From Saccharina japonica (taxonomy: Eukaryota; Sar; Phaeophyceae; Laminariales; Laminariaceae), in contig MEHQ01002765.1 in assembly GCA_008828725.1 (NCBI GenBank), positions 200,117-264,116 on the forward strand: a stretch of 64,000 bases of DNA, written 5' to 3'. Made by a program: the position numbers and the translations under genes. The notes beneath the pieces are model-generated. The model had not been told where the DNA came from. It was given only the letters and a program-made list of their open reading frames with translations, and made no database searches. The first letter of the stretch is position 1. Each line of letters starts with the position of its first letter. Of the stretch, positions 23,991 through 34,129 are shown piece after piece.

Positions 23991-25386
23991 GATACGGGGT
24001 TGACTGCGTGTGTGGATCGTGACCCAGTTCTTATTTTGTATTTTTGTTTCTGTCCGCTTTATACCGGCCCCGCCCTGGCGTGGTTCGGGGTACCACTAGT
24101 AGCATGCAAGAGCGGTGCGCATTGGTCGAGGGTGTGACATTTCGACCGCCTGGAGATGAATTAAAAACAAACGTCACCCAAACACGTTTGAACCCCCCAA
24201 ACGATACAAGGTAGGGTCAAGTTGAGGGTTAGGTATCTGGTCGGGTTGGTCTCGGACACCGTACAAGGTTGAACCTATTCAACTCAGGTACGATGCTGGA
24301 GGAAGAAGATAAATTTGAAATTGCTTCAAGACAGGACCATGGTTTCAACCCCACGAAGAGAAAACAACCAAACAAAACCAACCAACGGCTTTTGAATAGA
24401 ACTCACCGGTGGAATGGATGGAGAACTCCCTGAAGTGAAACCGACGCGGAGCCGGAGAGGAGGCGACCCTTTGTACTCTCCAACGATCTCAGCAGCGAAG
24501 CGCTCACTGCTCGAAGGCCCGTCTATAAGCGGGGGTAGGTGCGTATACACCTTTGCTTGGAACTAGAGGCAAGAAGGTTCTATTTATTCTCAGAACCGAC
24601 TCAATACAAATCGATGTAGCTGGGGTGTAACGAAGCTATCATCGGTGTAGTGGTAGGTGCACACCCGCTCCATTCGATACGTACGTGAAGCCATCAACAA
24701 AATATGGACTCGAAACCACTCATAAAACACGGAACCAAGAGAGAGCAGTTCTACGGGATGATGGAAAAGATTATTCGTGATTGGTTATATTGTCATTCCG
24801 TAGCTGTTAGCTCTTACGGTATAATAGGTCTGACGCAGCATAGAACGTTCCGAACATCCGTCCCGCGGAAAGAAAGCGTGTTCTTTCGAACTCAGCAGTT
24901 TCGAACCGACCGGAGTTTTAAATTGAACAACTACTGCTGCACACAGGTCGAATTGCTTGTCTTTGCAGCAGTAGTAGGTGGTCGGTTTCGTTCTCGTATA
25001 TTATTTAGTGTATCCCTACAACTAGGATACTATACCTACAACCACGAGTATATGGTATACGAGTAGAGTATCGGCCTGCCCAACAACAAACCGCACTATC
25101 TGAGCAAGGGTGGGAACATTTTTATGGCAGCAACTTTGAACATACATACCTACATAAAATGACTTGTAAGCGAGCAGGTATGGTTCATGACAGTGCTAGT
25201 CACTGAGCACATAAATATATATATAAATGACAAAACTCCAGGTTCCCAAGCTGTGCATACAAGCGCTTGGTGGGGCACGCCATTGCAGGCCCTGTGACGA
25301 GCTACGGTGTACCGTTGCACAGCAGTTCATGACATCCCCACGATTTCGATCGGCAATATTATTGGGGCAGTATCTAGCCGCCGTGG
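23991..25386. other. No gene recognised
   Basis: The longest open frame (24704-25066, plus) matches nothing I know and has no start context worth noting. No repeat structure was detected before the hAT element that starts at 25387. Confidence 0.5.
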
Positions 25387-25796
25387 TAGGCCCTAGCCTT
25401 TCAGGCACGCCTCAGGTGCTTTCAGGCATGCGGAGATAGGCACGCCGCAGGCAAAAAAAATTGAGATAGGCAAAAAGATAGGCATATGCCTGACGTGCCT
25501 GAACGTGCCTGAAACGTGCCTATCTATTTCAGGCATTTGCCTGAAACAATGCCTGAGACGTGCCTGAAACCTTTTCGGCGCCCCAAGACAAACCCTATAC
25601 TAATTTCAAGTATTTTTGTGTAAATGGGCAAATTGCCTGAAAGAATGCCTGAAACTTGTTCAGCGCCCCAACGCAAATCCTGCACTAATTTCAAGTAGTT
25701 TTGGTTTCAAGAGGTAAAATGCCGAAACGAAAATGCCGGCCATGCCCCACCGCACCCCGCACTGTCCAACGCGCTGAATGCCCGCTGCCTGCAGTA

Positions 25797-25959
25797 CAGG
25801 ACCCCTAATAAGAAACAGGCTGATAAGAAATCCAGTCTGAGATTTAGAGGGAAATAAGAAACTCGGGAGTCGTTAACTTGAAATTAGTGTAGAAATCACC
25901 CTCTCTCAAATAAGAAATCCAGCCTGGACCATATTTCCTGTTTCTTATCAGGTGTCCTG
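25797..25959. mobile_element. 163-bp pogo-type MITE (C4), best-preserved copy
   Basis: TA flanks both ends (25795-25796 and 25960-25961). The TIRs are CAGGACCCCTAATAAGAAAC and the complement of GTTTCTTATCAGGTGTCCTG. The core contains CTGAGATTTAGAGGGAAATA, CGGGAGTCGTT and ACTTGAAATTAGTGTAGAAA. It lies directly downstream of the truncated NADAR frame. Confidence 0.88.
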
Positions 25960-25965
25960 TACTGT

Positions 25966-26586
25966 ACTACTATTCATATACTGCTCCGCGCAGGAATATG
26001 AGACGTCGTCAACGACAAAGGACGAGGGGGACCACTGTGAAAAATAGGAGGGGGGTTGCCAGAACAGCACCGCCTGCTCCGTTGAGTACTCGAGGGTAGG
26101 GTCAAAGACCGACGGTGCCGAGCCGCCGGTGGCCGCTGTAGCGGTATGGGGGGGCGGCAGTGTACTTCTCTGAGAACACTGGGCCGCTGGTGCACGAGAC
26201 GAGCCCGATCCCACTTATACTGGCTCGGTGACACCATCGCTCGAAGACGAAAAATGGCCAGAAGGTTCTCTTACTGCGCCCGATGGTCTCTCTCTGGAAC
26301 CAAGGGGGGCAGGGGGCTCTGAGCCCGTTCTGCTTGACGAGAGTTGCGATTCTTCCGAACTTAGCGGGAATTCCATCCGGTTGGCCTGACCAGAGGCCGT
26401 GGAGTCACCACGGGCTCGTCGGGCAGTGTCAGGTTTCTCCCGCTCCACTGCAACCGAAGCAGCATGGCGCAGGCGGGGTGGCGTGCGCAAAGTCGAATGG
26501 GGGCCTGCAGACCCAGGAAACGACTTTGAAAAAACGGGGCTCGGGTGGTTGGCAACAAAGTGTCTACCGGAGAGGGCTTCCTCCAT
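25966..26586 (-). pseudogene. NADAR-like (YbiA/DUF1768) gene fragment
   Basis: A minus-strand frame from 26586 has one in-frame TAA at 26215-26217. A low-complexity Ser/Pro-rich region is followed by AVLFWQPPSYFSQWSPSSFV and VDDVSYSCAEQYM. That matches the start of the NADAR fold (F...LSQWYPSPF, then Y.CAEQYMM), named for bacterial YbiA. Known members act as N-glycosidases in riboflavin and ADP-ribose metabolism. The frame loses similarity right after EQYM, within about 20 bp of the TA where MITE C4 begins, so only the N-terminal third is present. It lies wholly inside hAT element 1. It may be a captured host gene or a domain that belonged to a mobile element. Confidence 0.65.
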
Positions 26587-26839
26587 GTAGACCTGCCGGG
26601 GAAGGGGGACAAGGTAGCTAATCTTGTCGATTCCTCCTCGAAAGGAAAAAGGGTGGAGCGGTCCCCGTTATTACTAGGAAACGCCGAGTCGAGCTTCAAC
26701 CGATATCTCGGGGTTTCGGTGCCGGGCTTCCCGCACCTCAAACCGACCGCCACCACATGGCCGGGAGGTGAAGGAGGGGGGCACCCTCGCTGAAAAGAGC
26801 GACGCGCAGGCGCAACAGTCTTGGTGCTGCGCGGCGCGT

Positions 26840-27060
26840 GGCTGGGGAGAGCGGAGTCTAGAACTCAGGCTCTCGTGCCAAGGGCTGAGTGGAGCGGCGA
26901 TCGAAGCGCAGGCTCCCGTTGCCTACAAAATGACGTAGCTGAGGGGAGCGGCGCTCGAAGCGCGGGCTCTAATCGCTGGCGAAGCGGCGCTAATGCGCGG
27001 GCTTCCGTGTCCTAGCTGAGGGGAGCGGCGCTCGAGGCGCAGGCCTCCCGTCGCGGGCAT
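26840..27060. repeat. GC-rich degenerate minisatellite
   Basis: Four to five units of about 50-75 bp contain AGCTGAGGGGAGCGGCGCTC, GAAGCGC and GGCTC. On the minus strand this reads as repeated ASSAAPLS. The repeat accounts for the open frames here. Confidence 0.7.
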
Positions 27061-28345
27061 AGTGCCATGAAACTTTGTAACAGGCGGAGGCGGGGCCCAT
27101 GGGCTCGCCGCATAAGCAAGTGTGGCTGTGTCGCTGCGTCGACCGGATATACGGGACGACGTGCTGGTAAGGCCAGCAGGCGAGGCAGCATTCGAGGCAG
27201 GTCGGCGCTGAGCGCTGGACGAGCCTGGAACACGAGCATCTTGTGAACTCAATGCTTGTGTGTTGAAAAACAAAAGTTATATACGAAGTATATATTTATT
27301 TTGGCAGCGCTGGCGTCGCCGCGAACACCGAAGGCGGAGACAGCGGCGAAGAGGCGGGCGAGAGCGGGACATCACCATCGTGGCCAGACCCAGACAACGG
27401 GTTACCTTGTTTCGTTTTTGTTGTAGTCATCGATATGTCTGTTGTGCTGACCTTGGCCTTGGTGTTGCCAACGCGAGCGGCCCGAGCGGTGGCGATACTT
27501 GTCTCTGGTTATTCTGGTTGATCGAGCGCGAGGGGTTGTCATCGCGGCGACATCGGATCATGTGTGCTTGACAACGTCGGTACGCCGCACCGTCGTCACT
27601 TAGTACGGTCGCTCGCGAAAATGGACAGGTGTCTACACTGTTTCAATGGCTGCAAGTCTTCGCGGCAGTTTAGGCCGGGGTCGGGTTTTCTCGGAGCGCG
27701 GTAGCACGGGCGGTCGGTGAAAGTAGGCTGCTCCATAGAGGAGTATCGTCGGTCTCCATGGGGGCCCAGACAGCGAAAACCTCAGCATGGTGGTGGGCGG
27801 TTAGGGGCCAGCATATGGATGACAAATCAAGCCAAGGGTCAATGAAATGGATGGTATTCATGACATGATAATTACACGATCCCGTCTGCCATCCAGGCGA
27901 CAGGAAAGGCGTACGGGCCTGGCCACGCCCCTTAGAGGCGGGCCGAGGCCCGACGGGGCGGTTGACCGCGTAACCGTCGAAAAAACAGGAAAGGCGAAAT
28001 AAACAAATAAAAACGCCATTGAAGGCCGGTATTTTATTATTCCCAAAGCACACCGAGAGCGAGACACATGATGCCAACCGTTACAAACGGTTCTGATCTC
28101 AAGCCAAAGTTCCAGATTAAAACGTGGGTCTTAGCCCAGACCCCGTCCACACCGGCGCGTACTGCCTGTAGTACTAGCGCGGGTAAGAGATGCCCACTCC
28201 GTATTACCACCTAAAATATCACTCGACATGCCCGAAGGCAGGAGGAAAAAGGGGTACACCCACCGATGCGTATTAAAAGTACGTGTAGAGAGTATTTTTC
28301 AGGTTCATGACATGAGGAAATTCACTTTTCTTTAAAAAGTGTTTT
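27061..28345. other. Interior of hAT element 1, no gene recognised
   Basis: Open frames on both strands (for example 27670-28077 minus) show no domain I recognise. The arginine-rich plus-strand frame at 27300-27370 comes from CGGCGNCG-type composition. Confidence 0.45.
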
Positions 28346-28347
28346 CA

Positions 28348-28372
28348 TGGTGGAGGTGAGATTCGAACTCAC
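28348..28372 (-). other. tRNA 3'-end-like sequence (T-arm plus acceptor)
   Basis: On the minus strand GTGAG-TTCGAAT-CTCAC forms a perfect 5-bp T-stem with a 7-nt loop, followed by CTCCACCA. No matching GGTGGAG 5' acceptor, D-arm or convincing anticodon arm was found upstream. This is a tRNA-like relic, possibly tRNA-derived repeat material, and not a tRNA gene. A related GTGAATTTGAATCTCAC with AACACC occurs in repeat R (about 30975 and 35510). Confidence 0.4.
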
Positions 28373-28429
28373 GTGGCCAGCAACTCAAGATTCATGCACG
28401 AACGTCGCTTTGATAGGATCTAGGTAGAG

Positions 28430-28700
28430 GAGGTGTATCCCTAGCCAGGTCAGCCTATGGAACGGGTACTCGTTGGTACTCACGTGTGTGTTTGCGTAGA
28501 GATAGAAGAAGAGCAGGTTTATTCCGTTTTCGCGTGATGAACGACTGAGAAGACGAGATGGCACAAAGCCATCGGGAACCATCCCTGGTTCCCACCTAAG
28601 ATACCGCCTTCCAAGTACTACCAATACGATTACTTATACCTGATACCAGGTATTTACCAGGCGTTTCCACATCATGTCAGCAGTACCATAACACAAGCTG
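28430..28700 (+). repeat. Partial copy of repeat G
   Basis: ATCCCTAGCCAGGTCAGCCT through CGCGTGATGAACGACTGAG, GGAACCATCCCTGGTTCCCA and ATACCTGATACCAGGTATTT matches the first ~260 bp of G1 (32905) and G2 (35845), with small indels. Confidence 0.8.
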
Positions 28701-29198
28701 CTCGGACAGCGACTCAAGTCTATCGCTGCCGAGCCTTGTGTGGGATCACCAGGTGCTGGTCGGTTAGGGTTTGCTTGTTGCATTCATTGGTACCGTAATG
28801 TCCCCTTTATCAAAGCTAATGGGCTGGGCGCTGCAGGGTGTGGGCTACGCCCTAAAACAATATTCCCTTTCCCCTGATTTTGGGAGTTCCAGACTAACGG
28901 GTTATTTTGTTGTGCCTTAAATGCCTGTAAGCGTGCCTGACGCGTGCCTGGCAAAAGATAGGCAAGATAGGCACGAAAACAGTAGTTCAGGCACGCCTGT
29001 TTCAGAAACAGTAGTTCAGGCACGTGTTTCAGTATTCAGGCATTTTCGGCGCTGAAAGCTAGGGCCAACGCCGTGGTGATCCGCATGTGTGGTGTTTCAT
29101 GGCGTGACGTATCATGCATAACATCGTGCGTCGTGATTCATGTGTGATATGTTTATCCTCAGTATCATCATACTGGTATGTATGTCATGTTTCGTGTT

Positions 29199-30000
29199 TG
29201 TGTGTGTGTTCTTCACATTAAACCTTCCTTTCTACCCGTCGACATCCAGCACACCCAGTGTCCGTGCCGATTCATCATCCTAAAAAGGTACCAGTTCTGT
29301 GGTCACAAAACTACGACACAGAGATACTACGCTCAGTGCAGTAAGCAGAGCAGACAATGCAATGCCATATACGACAGGCAAGACCTACCCTGCTAGCAAT
29401 CCAGGTGCATGCAAGAGAAAAAAAGAGAAAAGAAAGAAAAAAGCGAAAAGGAAAAATAATAGAAAGTAAACATACTGAAGCAAATCAACAATCAAGCAAC
29501 CAAACAAAAGCATGACAAAATGAAAAGAAAACAAAAAAAAAAATGTCGTGCTTCTCCCAGATGAGATGCGACATCTAGTTAAAAGAAACCAAATGAAATG
29601 AAATGAACCGAAAAAAAAACAGTGCCAACAAAGCAAGACTAAGAACGACAGGAAAAGACAGGCAGCCAGAGCACACCAAAAGTACCTTCCAGCCAGCTGA
29701 GGCAGGTTTGTGCCCTTAGTACAGGCAGGTTCTACCAGCTAGTCGGTCTGGTACTGGTACCTACTCTGTTTGCCGTCTCTTTCCTGCTTTCGTCCGCCGC
29801 GGTTTCCCTACGAACCCCCCCACCCTCTGTCTCCATTCCCTTGGGCGCCACCCATACAACGGATACGTGGCACTTCCTACTCAGTTCCGTTTCGTCCTCG
29901 TGCCTCACACGAGAGTCCAGGAAAGAGAAAGAGGAAGTAACAAAAAACAAAATGTATACGTACGTAGCTAAGCAGCCAAAGAAAGTCCTAGGAAAATTCG
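29199..30000 (+). repeat. Dispersed repeat A, near full-length (A5)
   Basis: The most complete uninterrupted copy: head at 29199, body with the TGTCGTGCTTCTCC/GAGATGCGACA hairpin near 29545-29575, and tail through CATACAACGGATACGTGGCA to ACGTAGCTAAG. It is about 800 bp. It has no TIR or LTR structure and no recognised protein. A minus-strand frame (VAPKGMETEGG, RRET, SRKETANRVGT) is shared by copies A4, A5 and A9. Confidence 0.82.
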
Positions 30001-30359
30001 GGGAGGCGGAGAGACAAAGGCAAAAGCGATCACGGCAAAAATAAAAAATAAACCAAAACAAATGGATGATGCGAGGGATTGTAGCATCGCTGTCGTGCCC
30101 GCTACAACAGGCGTTACACCAAGCAAAAACATAAAATAATAAAAAATGGATGACAATGACACTCCGTTACACCGCCAGTGAAAGTACGGGACATGTGCTA
30201 GTAAACTGAGAGGTGCGCTAAATCTGCAGTCTGAGATATAACTGCTGTTTTTGCATTATTTGAGCTCATCGAAGAACACGCCTCTCGATATCCTACCGTG
30301 AAATATTTCAGTACAGGTTGCCATTAGGCCAGGTACTCGTCGGGTAACACCTCTATCGA

Positions 30360-30510
30360 GTCTTTACAAAGCCATGACACATATATACTACGTTTGCAAT
30401 GCTGTAAGCGAAGCAGACAGTTCAATGGTACATTCGCCAGGCACGACCTACGCTGCTAGCAATCGAAATGCGCGAAAGAGAGAAAACGAAAGAAAAAAAT
30501 AATTGAAAAT
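30360..30510 (+). repeat. Diverged body of repeat A (A6)
   Basis: GCCATGACACATATATACTA, AAGCGAAGCAGACAGTTCAA and ACGACCTACGCTGCTAGCAA parallel the body of A with many changes. It ends at an N (30511), where repeat R begins. 30001-30359 holds no recognised feature. Confidence 0.55.
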
Positions 30511-30511
30511 N

Positions 30512-31309
30512 ATGTCGACGGATATAAATATCACGGTGCACTACATTGTGAAGAAAACACACATGAGAGAGGGGGGAATACCGGTCGTAGGGAAGCCGCA
30601 GTGGATGAAAGCAGGAAAGTGACGGCAGACAGGGCAGTAAGGTATCAAACCGACTAGTTGGTGGAATCCGTATGTACTACTCGTATGTACTACCGGTACG
30701 AAACATGCCTCGGCTGCGTGGAGGTTTGTCATGTTGTGCTTCGGTTGCCTATATTTTCCTTTTATTTTCAGTTTTCCTCTGTTTACTTTGTTTTATTTTT
30801 ATCTTTGCATCATGATGTTATGTTACTTGCCACATCGTTCCTGAGGGACGCACCCTGATTCAATGCATAGATTGTGTGGCTGATTGGTTAACCTGTTTTC
30901 TATAGCGCAACAGACTATCCTATTGCATCAACAAATTATATTGGCGTTGTCGGCAGGACATGGGTAGTAGTGGTCGTGAATTTGAATCTCACTAACACCA
31001 TGTATGGTTTTTTCAAGAACGACAATTTCCTCATGCATTTCGATAATCTAATAAACACCCTTCTTCCTTTGGTCCCGAGATTTTGTGAAGAACGTCGGAC
31101 TATTAATAGGCACTTACGACCCCATGCAAAGATTGAAGGCCCCCCCGGTTCACGAAGGGGGGAAAGCGATATAAGTTATAAGGCTTAGACTGCGTGAGTG
31201 ATAGGTTAACTTTTTAACAGTACGTAGCCAAACGGGCTATTGCTGTAATAAGGACACCCTTTCTTTTTTTTTTTTGTCCGTTATTTTTATTCTGTTTTTT
31301 TTCTTTCAG
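30512..31309 (+). repeat. Repeat R, copy 1
   Basis: This 798-bp block is repeated without visible change at 35047-35844 (direct) and reversed at 37083-37880. It starts in ATGTCGACGGATATAAATAT and ends ...GTTTTTTTTCTTTCA. Its first 200 bp are a diverged reverse copy of the second half of repeat A. The sequence beyond the TTTCTTTCA edge is different at all three copies. Confidence 0.85.
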
Positions 31310-31706
31310 TATGCGGTAGATTGATACGGTCGGTGGATATCTTTGGGGGTTTCATATATTGTGGGGTTTTGTAGTAGGTGTCGAGGCATTATTTAGTATG
31401 CCTCGGGTGGAAGTGTGTTGCTGTCTTCCTCCTGGGAGGCAGTCGGCGATAATGATGATGCGACCCGTGCTTTGATGATAAGATACTGCTCGTATATATG
31501 TGAGGGTGGAACGTGACGGAAAGGTACGGCTCACTCCTGTGTGGTGTTCATGATGAGCCTTCGACGACAGGTATTGGCTCTACTTGTGTGTGCATATTTG
31601 GCAACGTGGTGGTACGAGTGTACATTATCTTCCACCTTCTCCTTGACGACCCACGGTATAGGCACGTGGCTACACAGAGCACGTTTGACAGCAGCGTACA
31701 TAAACA
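31310..31706 (+). repeat. E1-family LTR, lacking its first ~8 bp
   Basis: Reverse complement of the E1 3' LTR (39968-40364), with positions summing to 71674. It ends ...CGTACATAAACA at 31706, followed by GGTTTAAACC as at E1's 3' flank. The LTR start TGTTCGTG is missing: the R repeat is joined directly to GTATGCGGTAGATTG. It arose by inverted duplication and not by insertion. Confidence 0.85.
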
Positions 31707-31825
31707 GGTTTAAACCGTCGAAAAAAACCGCGTTGCTTTTTTCAAAAACCGACTACTTATACATGCCTGCTGGGTTTCCAAAAACCGGTTTAAATCGTTT
31801 TTGTTTCCCCGGTGCCCAACTTTAG
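31707..31825 (+). repeat. Inverted copy of the hAT element 2 terminus
   Basis: AAACCGGTTTAAATCG words lead to the terminus CCCCGGTGCCCAACTTTA at 31825, then GTTACGAG. This is the reverse complement of the hAT2 left end with its CTCGTAAC flank. Confidence 0.8.
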
Positions 31826-31917
31826 TTACGAGTACCGTACAGAAACGTAACCAAGTAATCAAGTCTCATCACAGCCGACTTTTTGTTTTGTTTTGTTTTC
31901 CCCCGACATTGTTTTTA

Positions 31918-32868
31918 GAGCAGTGGCCAAAATCGGGTATACCCGATGGGTTTGTGGCCAAAACAGGGTACCATTGTATTTTAGTGACCGCGACGACCCC
32001 AGGGCGCCATCTCATTGGCCAGCGCAGGCCACCACCCGACGCTGGCCACAAACCCATCGGGTATACCCGTATTTTGGCTACTCACCCCCCAAGAGGTACC
32101 CGATAATTGTACCCACCTACCCGAAAATGGCCGGGCTGTTCGACCACCACGGCCCAACAGCCCACCACGCACCAGACGACGATTACGACTAATTTCATCG
32201 AAATCCATGCCCCCAGCCAGCCCTGTTACCGACGGAACCATCTGCTTGATATGATATCCATCCATCTGCTCGACAAGTATCCATGATTTGGTTGATTCGC
32301 GCAGCCTCTCACACCCAACCAAACTTGCCACCTCGAAACACTGCACAGCAGTAGTGGTGCCACTTCGAAACACGGCACAGCAGCTAGTGGTTCAAAACAC
32401 GGCCCAGCCGTAGTGGTTGGTTCACAGTGCTATCTCTCCCTCTCCCAACCAAAAGCCACCTCATCACGGCACACCGTAGTAGTAGTTGATTCGCTCCCTC
32501 TCCCACCCAAAAAGCACCGCTCTTTCTCTCCCTCCTCGACGAGCCACCAGCCACCAACCACCGCACAGCACAGCAGCAGTAATATAGTAGCTCGTAGAGC
32601 AGATGGATCCGTCGGTAACAGGTTGGGACTCGGCCGGAACTCGACTGGATACGTCGTAATACGTCGTGATACGTACCTGGTACGCAGGTGCGTGGTACGT
32701 AGTAATCGTCGTCTGGTGCGTGGTGGGCTGTTGAGCCGTGGTGGTCGAACAGCCCGGCCATTTTCGGGTAGGTGGGTACAATTTATCGGGTACCTCTTGG
32801 GGGGTGAGTAGCCAAAATCGGGTATACCCGATGGGTTTGTGGCCAGCGTCCGGTGGTGGCCGGTGCGC
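31918..32868. mobile_element. Mutator-like element copy 2, internally flipped and right-truncated
   Basis: It starts GAGCAGTGGCCAAAATCGGG after TTGTTTTTA, the reverse complement of the 9-bp TSD of copy 1. The TIR contains the palindrome ATCGGGTATACCCGAT. Flanks and the outer TIR are inverted relative to copy 1 (38706-39756), but the core (CGATTACGACTAATTTCATC onward) runs in the same direction as in copy 1. The right TIR is cut near 32868. No transposase was seen. Confidence 0.75.
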
Positions 32869-32904
32869 ATGCCATGTAGATTGTCCTAGGTATAAAAGGA
32901 CAGG

Positions 32905-34128
32905 GTATCCCTAGCAGGTCAGCCTATGGAACGGGTACTCGTTGGTACTCACGTGTGTTGTTTGCGTAGAGATAGAAGAGGCAGGTTTATTCCGTTTTCG
33001 CGTGATGACGACTGAGAAGGCAGGTGAGATGGCTAAAAGCCATCGGGAACCATCCCTGGTTCCCACCTAATGATACCGCCTTCCAAGTACTACCAATACG
33101 ATTTTATACCTGATACCAGGTATTTACCACGTTTCCACATCATGCCAGCAGTACCATAACACTAGCCCACCCTGATGAGCCGTATATGCAGAAATATGAT
33201 GAAATTCGTGGAAACCCCGATTCCACGAACTAAAACATGAGTCGAAGATGCGGCTCCTCAAAACCCACTCCCACACCTCTGAACGGCAAGGCTACGAAGC
33301 CGAGCAAGGAACGTCAAAAAAAGAAGAAACGTTGGAACCGAAATCCTGCAGTCATTGTACATGAACTGCCCTCCCGGCTCGAGAGCGGGGGCTCGGTAGA
33401 ACTGATAACACTGGAAAACTAGACACTTAAAAACTTCCCCGAAACCCGGCCCAAAACATTCAGAAAGCGCGTCCTGAGCCCCAAGTTAGTGGCTCGATTA
33501 TCCAGACCCGCCCCGGCATTGAGCGGGGGGGGGTCGGCGGGACGAATTACGCTAAAACTACCCCCAAAACCGCCCCAGAAAAAATATAAGAAAGTGGTAG
33601 GCGATACTGAGAAGAAAAACAGTCCGAACCGAAAACTCGGAAAACGTCGCAAATACAAACTACAAAGAGGTTCCGCCCCAATCCCCTGAAACACATGAGA
33701 AAAAATCGAGCGCAGCGGCGACGCGAAAAATTCAGCTGTCCACTGCTCGTCCTCGTGATTCATCGACGTTACGCTGGAATCCCCCCGCGTAAACGCGCTA
33801 GCTAAATGACTTGTAGACACCAAGAACCCCGTACAGCTCTCTGTTGAAGTCGTGTAGCGCGCCGGAGAAAGAGGAAGCTTGATCGGTCCTGGGTCATCNC
33901 AAAAATCGAACGAAGTAAACTCCGTCCGTTGGTGTAGTCGCGCCGATTTTCCNCCAGCCACCACAGACCGTCGTCGCCCTTGTACCAGAAGTGGGCCCCG
34001 TTGGGGAGCACGGTGACACTGTACCGGCGAAGCCATTCGGCGTGCGGTACACAACCATAGCCGGGGGCCAGGAACCGTTCGCCGTTATTCCGAGAAAGCT
34101 CCCGTTGGGCAGCGCCAATCCTCATTCG
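32905..34128 (+). repeat. Repeat G, copy 1 (G1)
   Basis: Direct repeat of 35845-37082, with scattered substitutions and indels. Both copies start ATCCCTAGCAGGTCAGCCTA and end GGCAGCGCCAATCCTCATTC. Short basic frames on the plus strand (33237-33422, 33489-33689; Lys/Arg/Pro-rich) are present in both copies. N at 33899 and 33953. Confidence 0.85.
33730..34115 (-). pseudogene. Tudor/SH3-like ORF in G1, frame-disrupted
   Basis: The minus strand reads GCVPHAEWLRRYSVTVLPNG, then AHFWYKGDDGLWWL. After a frame change it continues TPTDGVYFVRF, DDPGPIKLPLSPARYTTST and GSWCLQV. The spacing DG.WW.GK...GVY.VRF.DDPG resembles Tudor/Agenet-type SH3 barrels. From memory this block is common in brown-algal repeat-encoded proteins; I could not verify that. 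The copy in G2 lacks the two Ns and reads slightly further. Confidence 0.5.
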
Positions 34129-34129
34129 A

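Larger units (their letters stand above)
25387..29068. mobile_element. hAT-type element 1 (3.68 kb) with cargo
   Basis: A perfect 8-bp target duplication, CGCCGTGG, flanks the element (25379-25386 and 29069-29076). The termini are TAGGCCCTAGCCTTTCAGG and, reverse-complemented from the right, TTGGCCCTAGCTTTCAG. Subterminal zones carry dense GCCTGAAA/TTTCAGGC and GTGCCTG/CAGGCAC words: left about 25395-25650, right about 28915-29050. An 8-bp duplication with such subterminal arrays fits the hAT superfamily. No hAT transposase motifs were seen inside. The interior holds a MITE, a broken NADAR-like gene, a GC-rich minisatellite and a piece of repeat G. Confidence 0.85.

Noticed and set aside
25395..25650. 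CRISPR-like array (regular GCCTGAAA words)
   Set aside because: Spacing is irregular, words occur on both strands, and the array lies inside TSD-bounded hAT ends in a eukaryotic genome.
28348..28460. A tRNA gene on the minus strand
   Set aside because: The T-arm and a CCA-like end are good, but no matching acceptor 5' strand, D-arm or anticodon stem was found.
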